Shown here: positions 36,596-51,420 of the stretch, one piece after another
Numbering within the stretch: position 1 is the first letter of the stretch
Layout of the letters: each line of letters starts with the position of its first letter
Assembly: GCF_000764305.2 (NCBI RefSeq)
Contig: NW_025936625.1
Location: 124,001-188,000, forward strand
Reading direction: 5' to 3'
From: Hyalella azteca
Lineage: Eukaryota > Arthropoda > Malacostraca > Amphipoda > Hyalellidae
Length of the DNA stretch: 64,000 nucleotides
Notes under the pieces: model-generated
The model's input: the letters and a program-made list of their open reading frames with translations, nothing else
Told to the model about the DNA's origin: nothing
Database searches by the model: none
Program-made: the position numbers and the translations under genes

Positions 36596-39500
36596 ATCGA
36601 AGCGTCATTGCAGTCTACACAGCAACCTTCGTCTCTCGGATGTAGTATGTTTTTTTTTTTCAATTAAATTCCAACATTTAAATGCAATTTTGATGTACAC
36701 TTTCTCCATTGCAAAACGTTTTTATGAACAATAAATTATTTTTTTACCGATAATGACAAAACATTAAATTGAAATCAAATTTTGCTATATAAGTTCGTTG
36801 TCTTGTTATATGGCTCTATATTTCTATAAAATAATACGGCCACAGTTAGAACGAATTAAATACTTTTTAAAACATGTCTACCGTAGCAAATTTTTTAACG
36901 CGCTGAAAATTATTCGCACACCCTCCTCCATTTTAAATAAAGAAAGATTTATACACAAGAAAACAGAGAGGAGCAAAAATGGTGATAATAATCGAGCGGG
37001 ACTATAGAATGGAAACTCGTCCATTGACGCGGGAAATAAAAAGCCGGAAGCAAATTCAATGTAAAATTTCCATTTGCAGTTTTCAATTTTTATAATATTA
37101 TAGATTAGCCGGTTAGCCCTACGTTGGCCGGGTTTAGTAATTCATGCAATTTTGCAATCCAGATCCCGTCATTCCCTAAATCCTTAATCACGTTAATAAC
37201 AATAAAGCTTATGTATTCCAATTAATTAAAGACCACTTCAAAACATGTAGATGTAGTATTATATAGAAAAAAAACAACTCCCATTTTACTCTCGTTTCAA
37301 ATAATTGACGATCATTTTAAGCTTCTTCGAAATTTAATAAATGTATATCAATTTAAAATCATATTTCAATTTTTTAGCCAATCCTCTCCTCATTTTTCTC
37401 AAATTCTTTCCTATTCTCCGAATAGAAATGAAATTTTAAGGCTCCGTAAAAATAATCATCCAGGATACGCTACCCAACTGCCCATACGAATTTTCAGCGT
37501 CAGGCTCCAAACTCACACAAACTTTTATAAATATTCCTAAGATTAAAGTCAGTGACAATAAAAATAAACAGTAAACATGGCTCTCTCGGGACTTCAAATA
37601 CAGACGACTGATGTAGACTACAAAGATGACCGAATTTCTCTAGGATACGGCTGACAAGTACAATAGATTCTGAGAAGGAGACAATTACAATTATTGACTC
37701 TAGAAGCTCAATAAATTTACTTAATTTTCAGAAGGTTGGATGATGGCATCGAAGTCGCAGAACGTACGACAGGTGAGGCAATATAATATAAGGCCTACAC
37801 CAAGCTGTGCCTGGCGATATTGGGTTTCCCGGCCCTGTTCCGCTTACGCTCCACTTCCTCACATGCATCCAAAATCTTGCCCTCATGAACTTCTATGGAC
37901 TCGATACTTGCACAAAATTACATAATAAAATCACTAGGAAATGAATCTCTAATATTCTTGCATTGACTTAACACGATCGCAAAGGAAAGTGTTTAAGCAC
38001 ATCGGAAGATATTGAAATCATTTTCCGATAAAAACCCACAAAGAGATCGGCTGTCCAAACTGATGCAAGCCAAAATAAATTCTTCTTCAAAATATTTGTG
38101 GTGGTTTACAATGTCAAAGAGAATCCTCACCCTGTTCAATTCAGACACGGTTATGCTTCTCGTAAGACGACATTGAATTCAATAGCGGATGTTCCACTGG
38201 ATATAACATTTACGTTTACACCGCGGTCAGGAATAGACGGAAATCTTATTCCCTGAGCGTTCCGAACATATAACGTATTCACAGGCCATGAAACAACAAG
38301 TGGCGACGAATCAAGACCCAAAATTTAGCATTTCTGAGTCGTGGAAGTGTTTCGTTAGTAGCCACATTTCACTGAAACGTATTCACAGAGCTTCAAACTG
38401 AAGCTTGGCGAGGAGCTTCCGTGTGTTTTTGACTTCAAGATCATCCGAGTTGCCGCTACAATTGTGAGAATTAAGTTCATCAACAGAGATCAAGACTATT
38501 TCTTTTCCAGAAGCGCTGCAGTAGCAAGAAGATTTAGATCGAGAAGGTCATAAACAAAAAGGAGTAGTGCTCAGCTCAAGTCCCAAATAAGCAGCAATAT
38601 CACTTTCTATAAAACAGGTTTGATCCATCTAGCAGGCCGCGATCCATCGTGGTCTGGAACTGCTACGTTCGAAATATATACTAAGGAAACTAAAGTTTCT
38701 GTAGATAAAATAAAATCTCATGTTGTTCAGTGTATTCGGAATAAATAGAGAGACAAATATATAGAGAGACGTAAAGTTCCGGATATTTTCAGTTCATGCA
38801 GTCACGCATCTATTTTTAGCCTAACTAATTCACGGTTTCCAAAAGTAAATAACTTGGTACAATTTCAGAAAGAAAGATAGTGTGACTATTTTTTGGTAAA
38901 CCGATAAGCAAATGCCTAAAATTCATAACTTTAGATTCACATTCACGTGCTGGCGGCGGGACGCGAACTTAATATGATATAATACTTAACTTAACTATAC
39001 TGAACTTAATATGATCTAGTTAATTTCAATATGAATTATTGAATAGGCGACTATATATGTAATATTACGGAGCATTCGTCCCATTATTACAGGGCACCTA
39101 ATAATTTCAGCCTGGGTACAAAACATGAAATGTTTTTATGCATCTGGAACCAGCAGTGTTGACCAAAGTCGAAAAAGATCATTAGCATCACTCATAAAAA
39201 ATTTCTACACTGTCATCAAATTACCACACTGTTTTGTGTAATGAAATGATTTTTTGAAATATGTGATCTGAAATGATAACTTAAAATAAAAAATGAAGAA
39301 TGATTTTGCAAGAGGCCAAACTACTGTTCAGATCCCGACATCATTTCGAAATGGGTCATCGTTAACAAGAGAGTCAATGAGGTTATGACATTTTTTGGTT
39401 CCAATAAATCCCGGGTCGAGTGGGTGTTTCATCACTGAAATCTGACGCAGAATGAAGGTTTTCCTGAGTGACAGGCCGGTCAATACAACCATCCTGTGTG

Positions 39501-42500
39501 ATGAAAATTAGAGGTGTTAGTTGTTAGGCCTATGATGAGCGAGGCAAAAGTTAGCTCGGCTATAAGGTGATCACGTTTGAAGCATAGCACGTTATGGATA
39601 GCTTGTAATGCTTTTCTCTGCTAGCGCTGTGACTTGATCAGCAAAGCTCGTGTTTATTGTAGCGTAGGCTCGCATAAGTATGCTCGCACTTAACATTCTT
39701 CCAACTCATTCCTTAGCGCATGACTGATACCAATTGATAAGTCTGGAAAGCAGCTAATTTTTTGGGGAGCCAATTTCACGGTAGTTGCACATAAAGTTCT
39801 CAGAACAGCAGCAGAACTTTAGCTTTGAAGTTATATTCTTTTGCCAAATCAACTAAGACGGTTTGGTTCGATATCAGCGGAGCTCAGGAATTTCATAAGT
39901 ACCCTAGACAGACTCACGGACGAAGTCATGGTTACATTTGCCCTCATTCAAAATCAAAACGCTTGTTCCATTCTTGCGGATGCTGATTTAATATAATGTA
40001 ACCAAATATTTGACTCGCTAATTAAGTTATTAAATTCAGCTCGTTTCGTGAATAGCGTACGGAATATAAATAATAGCATTTCTTCAATTAGCATTTAGCC
40101 GCTCTCAATAAAACATGAGAAAAGCCAGCTCAAACTAAGAACAGAAATGATTAAAGCTAAGCATTGAAAAACAGAAAGTTTGAATATCTCTCAGTATAAG
40201 GGCATTTTGGTCTAGAAATGTGACTTGTAAAACAGTTGCATCTTATTCTAAGTTCGTGCCAAGGGAGTTGCCATAATATTTTTATGCTATTCAAATAGCG
40301 ACTTTATATCTTCCTGACTAAATATGCCTGTCTTTTAACGAAGCAAGTGCCCTTTGATTATACCAAAAAAAAATGTTTCTGTAAATAGGCTGTCTGAATT
40401 CTTAGAGATTAAAGAATTTTGAATACGGCAAACACATGTATACAACAACGATTAATATAGCGTTGGGCAGCATTTATTATGAATTCGATTTGATGACATT
40501 AGTCTGATATATAAAATCAAAATGAATAAATTTTAAAAATGGTAACGTAGTCAAAGGTCAGATTTCAATCACTGACTGAATATTTTAAGCGATTATCTGG
40601 ATTGAGCGTTAGTGGCAATGCAAAACCTGGTGCACTGTAGCACCATTGCATCCTGCTGCTGACATCTAAACACGTTCTACAATGTAAAAGTGTTTCTAAA
40701 TGTCAGTATGGAGATCGTTTAAAAAAACTATTCTCCTGCTTCTGCATAAAATTGTGGCCCTTAGTGCTTAATTCACCTTGGTGATTAAAATGCACGTTTT
40801 AATTTTAATTTATGATATTGGGTTGGTTTAGAAGCGATCAAACAGAGGAGATTCTTATAATGAAAATTAGATTGGAAAATTTTTCCAACAAAAAGAGACA
40901 TTTTCGAATGGAAACATTTCCTATGAAAATCGAATTCCAAAAAAAGTTGAAATGCGCATAATAAACAGAGTCAAAGAATTCATAATTTGAACGAAGATGT
41001 CGACAGAGGACCGCGAACAGTGATTATCATATACTTCGTTTAACACCAATGAATTTCAATTACATGTTATTTTCATCTATTCCTCATCTATGAATTGTGA
41101 ATACAACGTTTGTTCAATCAATTGAAAGCTGTAACATTTAAGGTGGGCTCCTATGGTAAAATTTTTCTTCATAACGCTGTATTTTGATCACATTTACTCA
41201 CTGCTACAGCTGCTTATGACAGAAGCTTTGTTATTGAACCTTTAATATTAACTGAGCCTAAGATTGGAAGCCTGTGACCTTTGAAATGCAATTATTGTGT
41301 GAAATGGAGACATTCAAAAATCACTGAAATTAGTTTGTATTATTTTGGGATATTAATATAATCAAAAAATTCAAATGGAAGCCAAATAAAGAATAAAATT
41401 CCGAATGAATGTTTCATATAAGTACAGAGTCTGAAAATAATATTTAAATGCAAAGTACTCGAAATTGTGAGGAGGAAAACAAGAAGATTCACGACATGAA
41501 ATTTGTTTAGGGTAACTTCAATGTTTTTTGCCCTCTATCTATTATGGATAAAATAAATATTTGTAATAGTTATTGATAATTATTTGAGTAGCAGGGCATC
41601 TTGAATACCACAGACTAACATCATTAGGATTTTTTACTTCTGGTCAATTTTTTTACCCAATTACCGTATAATTATAATAGTTATTAATTAATATCGGAAT
41701 AATAATCTTGAAAACCCCTCCGTAATATACGGAAGCCGTGCGAGCGCGTATCCATAACGTCAATCGTCCCGAGATATTAATTGGAACAGATTTTGTTGAG
41801 TGTTATCAAGAGTCATTAAAAAACAGAGAAAGAGGAATCGACAGAAAATCGCATATGTTATTTCAATTACAGGATTAAATTCTTGTTTGAAGACTTTGAA
41901 TTTCAACTATACTTAGTTCTGCAAATTGGCAGCTGAATGGGAATGCCATGTTAAAGGTGGGTTTGAAGGGTCTTCCTCATATAAATATAGATTCAAATTA
42001 GAAATTATCGGGTATAATTTTAGATTATGGCGCTCGGGTGAACGAGATTCTTGAATTCAGAGATTAGGAACAATGAAAAATTTTTGGTTTATCTGCTGGT
42101 ATTGTATGCTTTTTTTTTCGATGGAACGTAAATAATGTCGCAGATGACGGACGGCTTGATGCGTGGGCAACTCAATTAGATAACCGACTGAAAATCCGGT
42201 CGTGTGTCCGCCTGTAAAATATTTCCCTTATTAAATCCGGTCGAGTGGATACATGAAGGGACGGAATGGCTATAAAGCGTTGTTGAAATGCGAAACGATA
42301 ATCCGAAGTACTGCGAAGGTTAGCAAAGAAGTGTGGCTACCAAACATCAGTACGGAGCATAACATACGACGCGGCTAGCAAGCAAACACTCCCGATAGAC
42401 CAAACATAGGCCAAGCATTGCAGGAAAATGGTAGCTGCATTTCTACGCGGTTAAAAAAGTGTTAAAGTTCGACAAGTTGTGCATGCGACTTAACATGTAG

Positions 42501-43366
42501 TGTCAAGGACTAAGCCATGAGATAAAAATTTGTTAAGATCGCTTTTTATGAACATATAAGTTTACATGCATCGTATAAACTAGCGTTAGTGAAAAAATCT
42601 GCACTTCTTGCGTCTATTTACAGCTTCCAATAGCGTATTAGATTCAATATGTTCTTGAATTTTTCTCTGTCGTATATATGTATTTCATTTACGCAGCGTT
42701 TATAATGAAAAAATTCTCTCAATATTTATCTCTATAATTTATTTAGCCGGATTGAAAGAGATTAAATTTAAATAATTATAATTAGCGTCTCCTTGAATCG
42801 GAGTCGCATTCGTATCCAAAATAATATCTGCCACTTTTTTTCAGTTAAGTGAGCGATAATTGCCTCCACTTATTATTAATGTATAAGTATTTACATTACA
42901 CTTATAATACATAGACTTATTATAAATATTTCCATTACGTATAAATATATATTATAGCTTTGTGTTATTTTTTGGTCCCGAGTAAAGGTGGCAGTTTAAA
43001 TGCATCTCATTATTTACTCGCAGTTATATTTTGTTTGAGCTTCGATCACTTATACTGTAGTTAATAATAATGATATAATATAATAATAATAATAATGATA
43101 TGTATCTTAGGCGCAAAATATAGTGCGCCGGTGGGGGTTTCGACTGTCAAAATAATTTAAGCGAATCAATTACTAATAATTAAGATAATTAGTAACGAAT
43201 CACTTAGCACTAATATGGTGAACTATATTAAAAAATTTAAAAAATTACGAAATGATTCCTAAAAAATGTAATCGTCATTGAGTTCAATAGCTCTTATGAA
43301 TTGAAACCTTTATTTTCCATCAATAAAACATGAGGGAAATTTTACCTAAACCTTACCAAGGAGCCT
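36596..43366. other. AT-rich stretch without recognisable gene
   Basis: About 6.8 kb with very few open frames on either strand and no strong repeats. A run of TAATAA-type simple sequence occurs near 43065-43100. Nothing here can be supported as a gene. Confidence 0.6.
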
Positions 43367-43428
43367 TTGCTGCATGGCCTTATCTCAATAGAGATCCTAA
43401 CTGGTGAGGAGAAGAAACTAAACTTTAC

Positions 43429-43865
43429 ATATCGCTACGCTATTCGTACCGGAGTTACGTATCGCTACGCACCTACGCTATTCGTACCGGAGTTACGTAT
43501 CGCTACGCACCTACGCTATTCGTACCGGAGTTACGTATCGATACGCACCTACGCTATTCGTACCGAAGTTACGTATCGCTGCGCTATTCGTACCGGAGTT
43601 ACATATCGCTACGCACCTACGCTATTAGCACCGAAGTTACGTATCGCTGCGCTATTCGTACCGGAGTTACGTATCGCTACGCACCTACGCTATTCGTACC
43701 GAAGTTACGTATCGCTGCGCTATTCGTACCGGAGTTACGAATCGCTTCGCACNCGCTATGCTATTCGTACGGGAGTTACGTATCGCTATGCTATTCGTAC
43801 GGGAGTTACGTATCGCTATGCTATTCGTACGGGAGTTACGTATCGCTATGCTATTCGTATCAGAG
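43429..43865. repeat. Minisatellite mixing 38-bp and 30-bp units
   Basis: Units share GCTATTCGTACCGGAGTTAC followed by GTATCGCT. Some carry an extra ACGCACCT (38 bp), others do not (30 bp). The last copies, right of an N at 43753, are nearly uniform 30-bp units with GTACGGGAG. The long open frame over it comes from the repeat. Confidence 0.93.
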
Positions 43866-44399
43866 TTGTTCAGTGATTTCTTTCCTCGCGGGAGCAAGAT
43901 GAAGGGGATCTCAAACCCAAAAGAATAATCCAATGACAAATTATTGATATAATATACAATATTTTGTTGATGAAAAACTTTTTTGTTCGTCCTTGACTTT
44001 TGACTCGACCATCAATATAGCGCAAGCCGAGGCTATTTAAAATGTACACCATTTAGTAATGTCGGAAACTCGATTTGCTGACCATAAGAATAATTAAATA
44101 ATATTTTATTTAAAAAATGACATCCTTTTACTGACTTCCAAACTTTAGAAATTGGAAATGCAAACTGACTAGCGTATTGAGTTCTCGCATTTTTGTAATA
44201 TATATAATTTCACTTTAGAAAAAATCTAGTAGCAGCAAAAGAAATGAAATAAAAATAATTCAAACACACCGTGTTGCTGCGCTGCCGTCCGTTTACATAT
44301 CAATAATTCAATGAAGACTTGACGCAACGGCAGAAATTAGGCCTGAATTATGCTGTTAAAATCTGTATATATTATTGAAATTAAAGTTATTATAAATAT

Positions 44400-44514
44400 G
44401 GACATAAGTTACTATACATACGGACAAAAGTTACTATACAAATGGACATAAGTTACTATGCATATGGACATATAGTTACTATACATATGACCATATAAGT
44501 TACTATACATATGG
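44400..44514. repeat. ~22-bp tandem repeat
   Basis: About five imperfect copies of GGACATAAGTTACTATACAT, with small length variants. Confidence 0.9.
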
Positions 44515-47500
44515 CCCAGTTATTTGTATACATTGATTAACTTTCTACATCATAATAAATCTCCAAAATATTAAATAAATTTTTCTCTGGAACTCATGTC
44601 GATGTTTGTGTGCAGCCCGTAAGACCACAGTCGTAACACCTCGCCGAGTCGCTGCTACGAGTATCTTAAATATAACTTAATGTAATGCATACCCAGGTCC
44701 AGTGGGGCCTTGATAGTTTCGAACAACGAATCTCACAAATACCAGAAAATTTTTCAATTTCAGTAAATTGTGTTTAACTTCACAGGATAGTTCTCTTATT
44801 GTTAATATTCGTATCTAAAACCAACGTCACTCATGATGATTACAAGTGTTTGTAAATTCACTCTGGATGACAGAGGGTGCGTGATCAGCGTCTCACGGCG
44901 TGGCAGGAGAAGGTTATTACGTGCACCCTCTTCAGTAGCCACACGTACACTGCCCTGCAGCCCTTACAGACACGACCTTTTACCGACCATTCCGTCCAAT
45001 GGTGGCAGCCTGCCTGCTCCTTCGGCCTCAGTTTCGGGAAAAAATAATAGCAGGATCTCGTATATTTTACGGCACCAGGTTCAACTCCCATGTGCGGTAA
45101 CCCAATGTGCATTTAGGCGGAGGAATTACGGTATGTATTTGTCATTAATGATCATTATATGCTCTGTGCTTATAAACAATCAAGACAAATTTTGATCAAC
45201 GGCAAGTTTGTGGACAATTTGGCAAAAAAGTCAAGTGAAAATGTTTCAATGTTAGGATTAAAGTTCATATTTTCTAGATATTTCTATTGTAACATTATTT
45301 ATCTCAAACAACTTAATTTAGCCGGGCAAGCGTCATGGGCTGTACTTCATTCCAGTACAGGGAGCGTCACAAATGGATGGTTCGGCAGCTCGTGCACGAA
45401 TATTGCATCGATGTGTATTGAAAACAAAAAATATTGAATAAATATTGAATAAATAAAAGTAAAGAAACTCTGAGAACTTGTTTAATTTTTTTATTGTTAA
45501 TCTTAAAGTTATATAACTTTATAATTAGGCGAACTTTCATGTATCATTTCAATCTGATCTATAAATGAGAAAATTATCTTTCTGTGTAGAAAACTCATCT
45601 CTTGCCCGAGCAGTCAACATTTGTGTTTACTGTCCCTACTGTTGTTGCGACAATATTTTTGATCTCGTCGCGATTCCCGACAATTAATAGATTGACCAAA
45701 AAGCAGAAGTCTCAGATCATCTCTAGAAATTCAATTATTATGAATCATCACTATGTTTTTCGAGCGAATTCATGCGCTAAAGTTCTAATGACAACAATTT
45801 CCAAACGAATACCGTACATGATCTTTTAAAAAATCTTGTTCTTCATTGTTGTGAAATTAAACTTTCTGACCTTTCCTTATAGGGAATAAAATCCTTAGGA
45901 AAATTTCGTTTTCATTAAATATTTATTTTTAATAATGGAATTAGAGACTGAATAGTAAAATAAAACTGTTAACTGCATGATTAATTATTTCCTGAGATAA
46001 ATGTTTTTAGGAAGAGTTTACGTCAGAAAAATTTCATTTAGCTGCTAAGTAGGAACTTCACCACCTTCAAACTTTTTCCCCCGAATTTTTACTTTTTTGC
46101 CGTTCCTTGCAAATTTCATTCGCATCGTTTTCGCTTATTGTATTTTTAGTCATTTATTGAGAACCATTTTCCGCTCCTTAATTTAGTATGACGCTAATTC
46201 ATCGCCATTTTTAGCACATTTTCTCATCAATGGAAAAAATGCACTATTGTGCTCGATTAAATTGGATTGATGATGAAACTAATCTGAGGCTGGAAAAAAA
46301 CGGGGGAAAGATCAAGGGGACACCAATGGGGCGGAAGAGAGCATCTGGAAAGAGAGCATCGGTGTTGACTTGCCAGGGAGCGCCCAGAGCTGCGCTCGGA
46401 TGCTCACCGCTCCAATTCCCCGCACCTGCGGAATGACGTCCAGAGTAACAGGTTAATTTGATCCGCGGCTGCTCAGTCCGTGAATATTTAAATTTTAGGT
46501 TTTAGGAAGAGTAAAGTGAGTAAAAATTTAAAATATTAGAGCATCGGCCTCTGGCTTGCCGATGGTGGATATGAAGACACTAGTTTTATTGTACAATAAT
46601 TTTATTTGGGAATGAAATTTGAGTAGATTGATATTATAAACATTTCTGTTTTAGTCTATGTTTCTTTTCTATTCTAGTTTAAGACCCAAAACATTTTTTA
46701 TATTTTTTTTAATTCTTACTATTTAGAGGATATTATATAAACTTTTGAGTATAAAATCTGTCATATGGTGCAATCCGAAATTCTAAAAAACATATAATAA
46801 TATGATTCAATTATGACAGAAAAATATATAATTAAATGATAAAATCGGCTCATGTTTTATAATATACATCACTTGATCATTAATTTTTTGGGTTACAAAC
46901 TCTGACTATATTCACTCATTCCCAAGGTTGCTTTGTGCAATTCTTATAAACAATAACGAAACAGTCTTCTTATGCTTCTTATTTACAGTTACATATTTCT
47001 TATCATTTCATAGGACGCAGGATGAATGTAATTATGTTCTCCCCATTGGTTTGCAGCATCGCAAACAAAACAAAACAAATTGCCAGTCATTCGTAGTACC
47101 GCACGGCCTGACTGATATGAGCGTCTCTGCAGTGATCGAACTTGCTTACGATTTATTACAGTGGTCTATGGCCATACCAATTCAGGGATCACCGGAGAGC
47201 ATAAGGTATTTATTGATGGATGTTCGGCAATAAATAAATTACCTTAACTGTGGATGCAATGCAGGTTTATGTATTAGAGGAATATGAATTACTCAAATCT
47301 AAAGAATTAAATTAAAGACTCAAAGGTTTAGTTAGGTTGATGGTAACGATGATGTATGCTCGCTTTACGATGTCTTCAATATTGAAACAATTATAGTTGT
47401 AGATGTGAATCCAGGAATTAAATAATCGAATTTTTTAATTTATTGAATTAAGCCTCGTTTTTATTCTAGTAGAGTATCATGATCCCAGTGCAGACTTATT

Positions 47501-47545
47501 ATAGATCCCTACCATAACAAAATTTAAAGTCGCGCCAGCTTCTTT
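44515..47545. other. No recognisable gene
   Basis: A more GC-rich patch at 44870-45120 has open frames on both strands and a GGTTCAACTCC motif resembling an RNA polymerase III B box, but no convincing A box or cloverleaf. The rest is AT-rich apart from the MITE relic at 46208. Confidence 0.5.
46208..46255 (+). mobile_element. Short relic of the same MITE end
   Basis: TTTTTAGCACATTTTCTCAT followed by CAATGGAAAAAATGCACTAT matches the outer ~45 bp of the 20547-21098 ends. The similarity stops after GTGCTCG. Confidence 0.7.
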
Positions 47546-48525
47546 TAATCCAAATCAGAAGCTGCCGGGTCTGCAAATTTTCACTGGGTATTTATTGGAT
47601 AAAGTATCGCTTAGCTTGCTGTAAAGTATTCCATGAAGAGTATTCCATGTTGGTCATGGCTGTAACGGTTTTTTTACCAAATGAGATATTACTATGAGTA
47701 GAAAACTCGTTATAAATATTTATTTAATTTTGATTGTTGCTTGAGCAGCAGCTCCATTAATGATGCATCAATTCCTTTAAGACCATCTGGCCTAACATTT
47801 TATTATTGAACATTAAATAAATATTCAGGCAGCATGAAAATAAGGTGACACAATCTACTAATTTCAATTTCTAGTATCATTTCCCACATCTCCTAATTAA
47901 CCTTCTTCAAAAAAATTGACTTACGAATTCTTTCATTCGCATGCAGCCCCTCGTAGCAGTGATACCACAGAAGAATGTAATGGATGCTTGCAATATTCTC
48001 AAAGAATCTCTAAAGCCATGAATAAATTTTTAATTAATATTACTATGTTAAAAAGTACCATGGACTTGACCTACTATTGGCGTTGACCCACTTAATGAAA
48101 TTAGACGTGCTATTTCCGTAGATTTGTACAGCCTTTGTCTCTGTTCTGATGCTTAGACTCCACATATTGTATAAAACTTACGGCATTTGAAGTTCAAATT
48201 TTTTAGGTCATGTTCGATAATTCTACATTATTGTGTCAAAACTCTCTGAAACTCACTGTTCAAGCATTCAATAACGACATTTTTGCTCGACACCCTGGCA
48301 ATCTTCCATTAAATTTTGTGCTTTTATCGAAGTGGCTTGCTATTGCGACCGGGGACTTCCGTGAATACTGACGACGCAACGGCAACCCACGAAAATTTGA
48401 ACGATATCTTTTATATCTTCAGTAAACTTTCTATGTGCTTAGGAGTAGCAGTCTCTGGCCACGGCCCAACCACACATTCGGTGCACTCTGATCGCTTCTC
48501 CAGGCAGGTTTTTGTTTAAATTAAA
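47546..48525. repeat. 980-bp direct repeat, left copy
   Basis: By eye this is identical, without indels, to 49624-50603 except for two substitutions near the left end (TTAGCTTGCTG versus TTAGATTGTTG). It lacks TG/CA ends, a primer-binding site or polypurine tract next to it, and coding capacity, so it is not an obvious LTR. The near-identity means a very recent duplication, gene conversion or an assembly duplication. Confidence 0.95.
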
Positions 48526-49623
48526 CGACGCGCGCCAGATGAGACTCAAATGTTGCCGTGCGAGTAGAGAACTCCTCTCCAGAGATCGATACGAACGCTA
48601 AGTCGTCGGGGCGGATACAGTGAACACACAGCAACAGCATGTGTGTATGTGTTTGATGCTGGCACAGGTGCAACACCGATGTTAATATGTTTGCTTTAAC
48701 AACGGGAAAGAACGAGCAGGTTTTGTTCAGTCAGCATGGTTAGGTGCTACAACAGCGAATAGTTTTGGGTGTATTAATAAAAAAGGAACAGATATGTTTC
48801 CTGCATTATTAAGTACCACTTGAGATTGAATGCTGAGTACTTTGACAAATATAATCCGAAAAAAATTAATGATGAAATACATTCGATGTCAGAAGAAATT
48901 GTTCAATTTACAATGGAATAATTCTAATGACTAATTTTTAAATTAGCAAATGAGCTACTGTTGCAATGCCATTAATAAGGCTTTTTGTTTCCGCTGCAAC
49001 ATAAGATTAACGGCTGCAAGAGCTACGCATACACTTAATGATTTGGCATTTTTTAAAGAATCTATAGAATGGGCAATTGACTATTGATAAAATTCAATGC
49101 GCGCACCGAGCGACCACGCAGACACTTTCATCTAAGCCTCAAGTATTCGTTTTCGTGTAAACACAAATCAAATTTTGTCATTGTCATTGTAAAGCATAAT
49201 CGAATTAGCTATTATATAATGTATTCAAATAATAGGATGATATATTCAAATAATATGCTCATGTCATAAAAGCATAATCGCGGACAGGAACACCCCTGCA
49301 ACGTTTCATAGTTCAATAGTTCTGAGGCTCAAGAATCTGGACAGGGAAGAAAGATGAACCCGATAGACAAGTAAAATAAATGTCAATTGAAATTGGTGTA
49401 AAAATAAATTTCTTTTTTGTTTTTAAAATGCGGGAGCGGCCTAAAAAAATTAATAAAACCAGATAAAAAAGGGCGAACAATGAACTCAAATTTCAATCGC
49501 AATTTACTTACATGCATTTTAATTAAATATTTTTTTTTAAACTGCCAAACGGAACTTGTATTTAAGATTACCAGAACACGCGATGGTTTTTCTTGCACGC
49601 TGAAGATTTGAAGAAGTAACTGA
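48526..49623. repeat. 1.1-kb segment duplicated elsewhere, copy 1
   Basis: This spacer between the 980-bp repeats matches 61233-62356 in the same orientation. Both start AACGACGCGCGCCAGATGAG and end GATTTGAAGAAGTAACTGAT, with substitutions and indels throughout. There is no intact open frame. Confidence 0.9.
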
Positions 49624-50603
49624 TAATCCAAATCAGAAGCTGCCGGGTCTGCAAATTTTCACTGGGTATTTATTGGATAAAGTATCGCTTAGATTGTTGT
49701 AAAGTATTCCATGAAGAGTATTCCATGTTGGTCATGGCTGTAACGGTTTTTTTACCAAATGAGATATTACTATGAGTAGAAAACTCGTTATAAATATTTA
49801 TTTAATTTTGATTGTTGCTTGAGCAGCAGCTCCATTAATGATGCATCAATTCCTTTAAGACCATCTGGCCTAACATTTTATTATTGAACATTAAATAAAT
49901 ATTCAGGCAGCATGAAAATAAGGTGACACAATCTACTAATTTCAATTTCTAGTATCATTTCCCACATCTCCTAATTAACCTTCTTCAAAAAAATTGACTT
50001 ACGAATTCTTTCATTCGCATGCAGCCCCTCGTAGCAGTGATACCACAGAAGAATGTAATGGATGCTTGCAATATTCTCAAAGAATCTCTAAAGCCATGAA
50101 TAAATTTTTAATTAATATTACTATGTTAAAAAGTACCATGGACTTGACCTACTATTGGCGTTGACCCACTTAATGAAATTAGACGTGCTATTTCCGTAGA
50201 TTTGTACAGCCTTTGTCTCTGTTCTGATGCTTAGACTCCACATATTGTATAAAACTTACGGCATTTGAAGTTCAAATTTTTTAGGTCATGTTCGATAATT
50301 CTACATTATTGTGTCAAAACTCTCTGAAACTCACTGTTCAAGCATTCAATAACGACATTTTTGCTCGACACCCTGGCAATCTTCCATTAAATTTTGTGCT
50401 TTTATCGAAGTGGCTTGCTATTGCGACCGGGGACTTCCGTGAATACTGACGACGCAACGGCAACCCACGAAAATTTGAACGATATCTTTTATATCTTCAG
50501 TAAACTTTCTATGTGCTTAGGAGTAGCAGTCTCTGGCCACGGCCCAACCACACATTCGGTGCACTCTGATCGCTTCTCCAGGCAGGTTTTTGTTTAAATT
50601 AAA
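49624..50603. repeat. 980-bp direct repeat, right copy
   Basis: Partner of 47546-48525 at an exact 2,078-bp offset. Together with 48526-49623 it forms a tandem array of about 1.5 units. Confidence 0.95.
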
Positions 50604-51227
50604 TTTTAGATCTTGCACATTCAATCGCAATGTTACTGGTGTTGTCTTCTTCGAAGCGCAGTCTCTTCCTTGGCGTTGTCTCCTCCTTTTTTAAGAGGGA
50701 TTTGTACAATATCACCACAACCCTTATGTCGAGGGGCGTCATTTACTAGTTTCCCGGACTCGTGTAACTATTAAACTAAAAAAAATCCACCTTAATTTGT
50801 TGAAGATGCATCCATAACATATCATTTTTAAAATCAATACAAATTATTTGATCTAAAGTTCAGCGTACCGACTTGGCATTCCAATGTATAAGCAGGAAAT
50901 TACAATGTTGCACAAGACTATGAGACTGCATATTTCATGTGACTTAAGACTGATAGACCATACCATGCATATTTAATATGCTTATAACATAATAAAATTT
51001 GGGGACCGCCTGGGCTTCGGTCGAATAGCCACTACACTCGGCGCAAAGTTATTCTGGGTCTGCTTAGGTCTGTCCGAGCTGAGTCACACCGAGCTAGCGA
51101 GCTGCCTATGCAGAGGCTGCCTTTCGAGCATTGAGAAGCTGATTTACTTGCTCCCCGAGTGCTAGGTGGCCCTAATGCAGGGCCGCGCACGCTTCTAAAT
51201 TTTGTTAGGGAAGCTGATAATGTCCAA

Positions 51228-51411
51228 AGTTCATGTGACTCAAGACTATATGTACATATTTGCATAGTTCATGTGACTTAAGATTATGTGTGTGTATAGT
51301 TCATGTGACTCAAGACTATGTGTGTGCATGGTTCATGTGACTCAAGACTGTGTATTTGCATAGTTCATGTGACTTAAGACTATGTGTGTGCATAGTTTAT
51401 ACAAGACTATG
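51228..51411. repeat. ~32-37-bp minisatellite
   Basis: Five copies of AGTTCATGTGACTCAAGACT followed by ATGTGTGTGCAT-like spacers. A related single copy lies near 50935. Confidence 0.9.
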
Positions 51412-51420
51412 GAGAATTAG

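Noticed and set aside
43367..43876. 169-codon plus-strand protein
   Set aside because: It is almost entirely the 30/38-bp minisatellite and contains an N.
44870..45120. tRNA gene or tRNA-derived SINE
   Set aside because: A GGTTCAACTCC box is present, but no convincing A box, cloverleaf or poly-A/T tail was found.
47546..50603. LTR retrotransposon with 980-bp LTRs
   Set aside because: No TG/CA ends, primer-binding site, polypurine tract, gag-pol coding or clear target duplication; the spacer also occurs alone at 61.2 kb.
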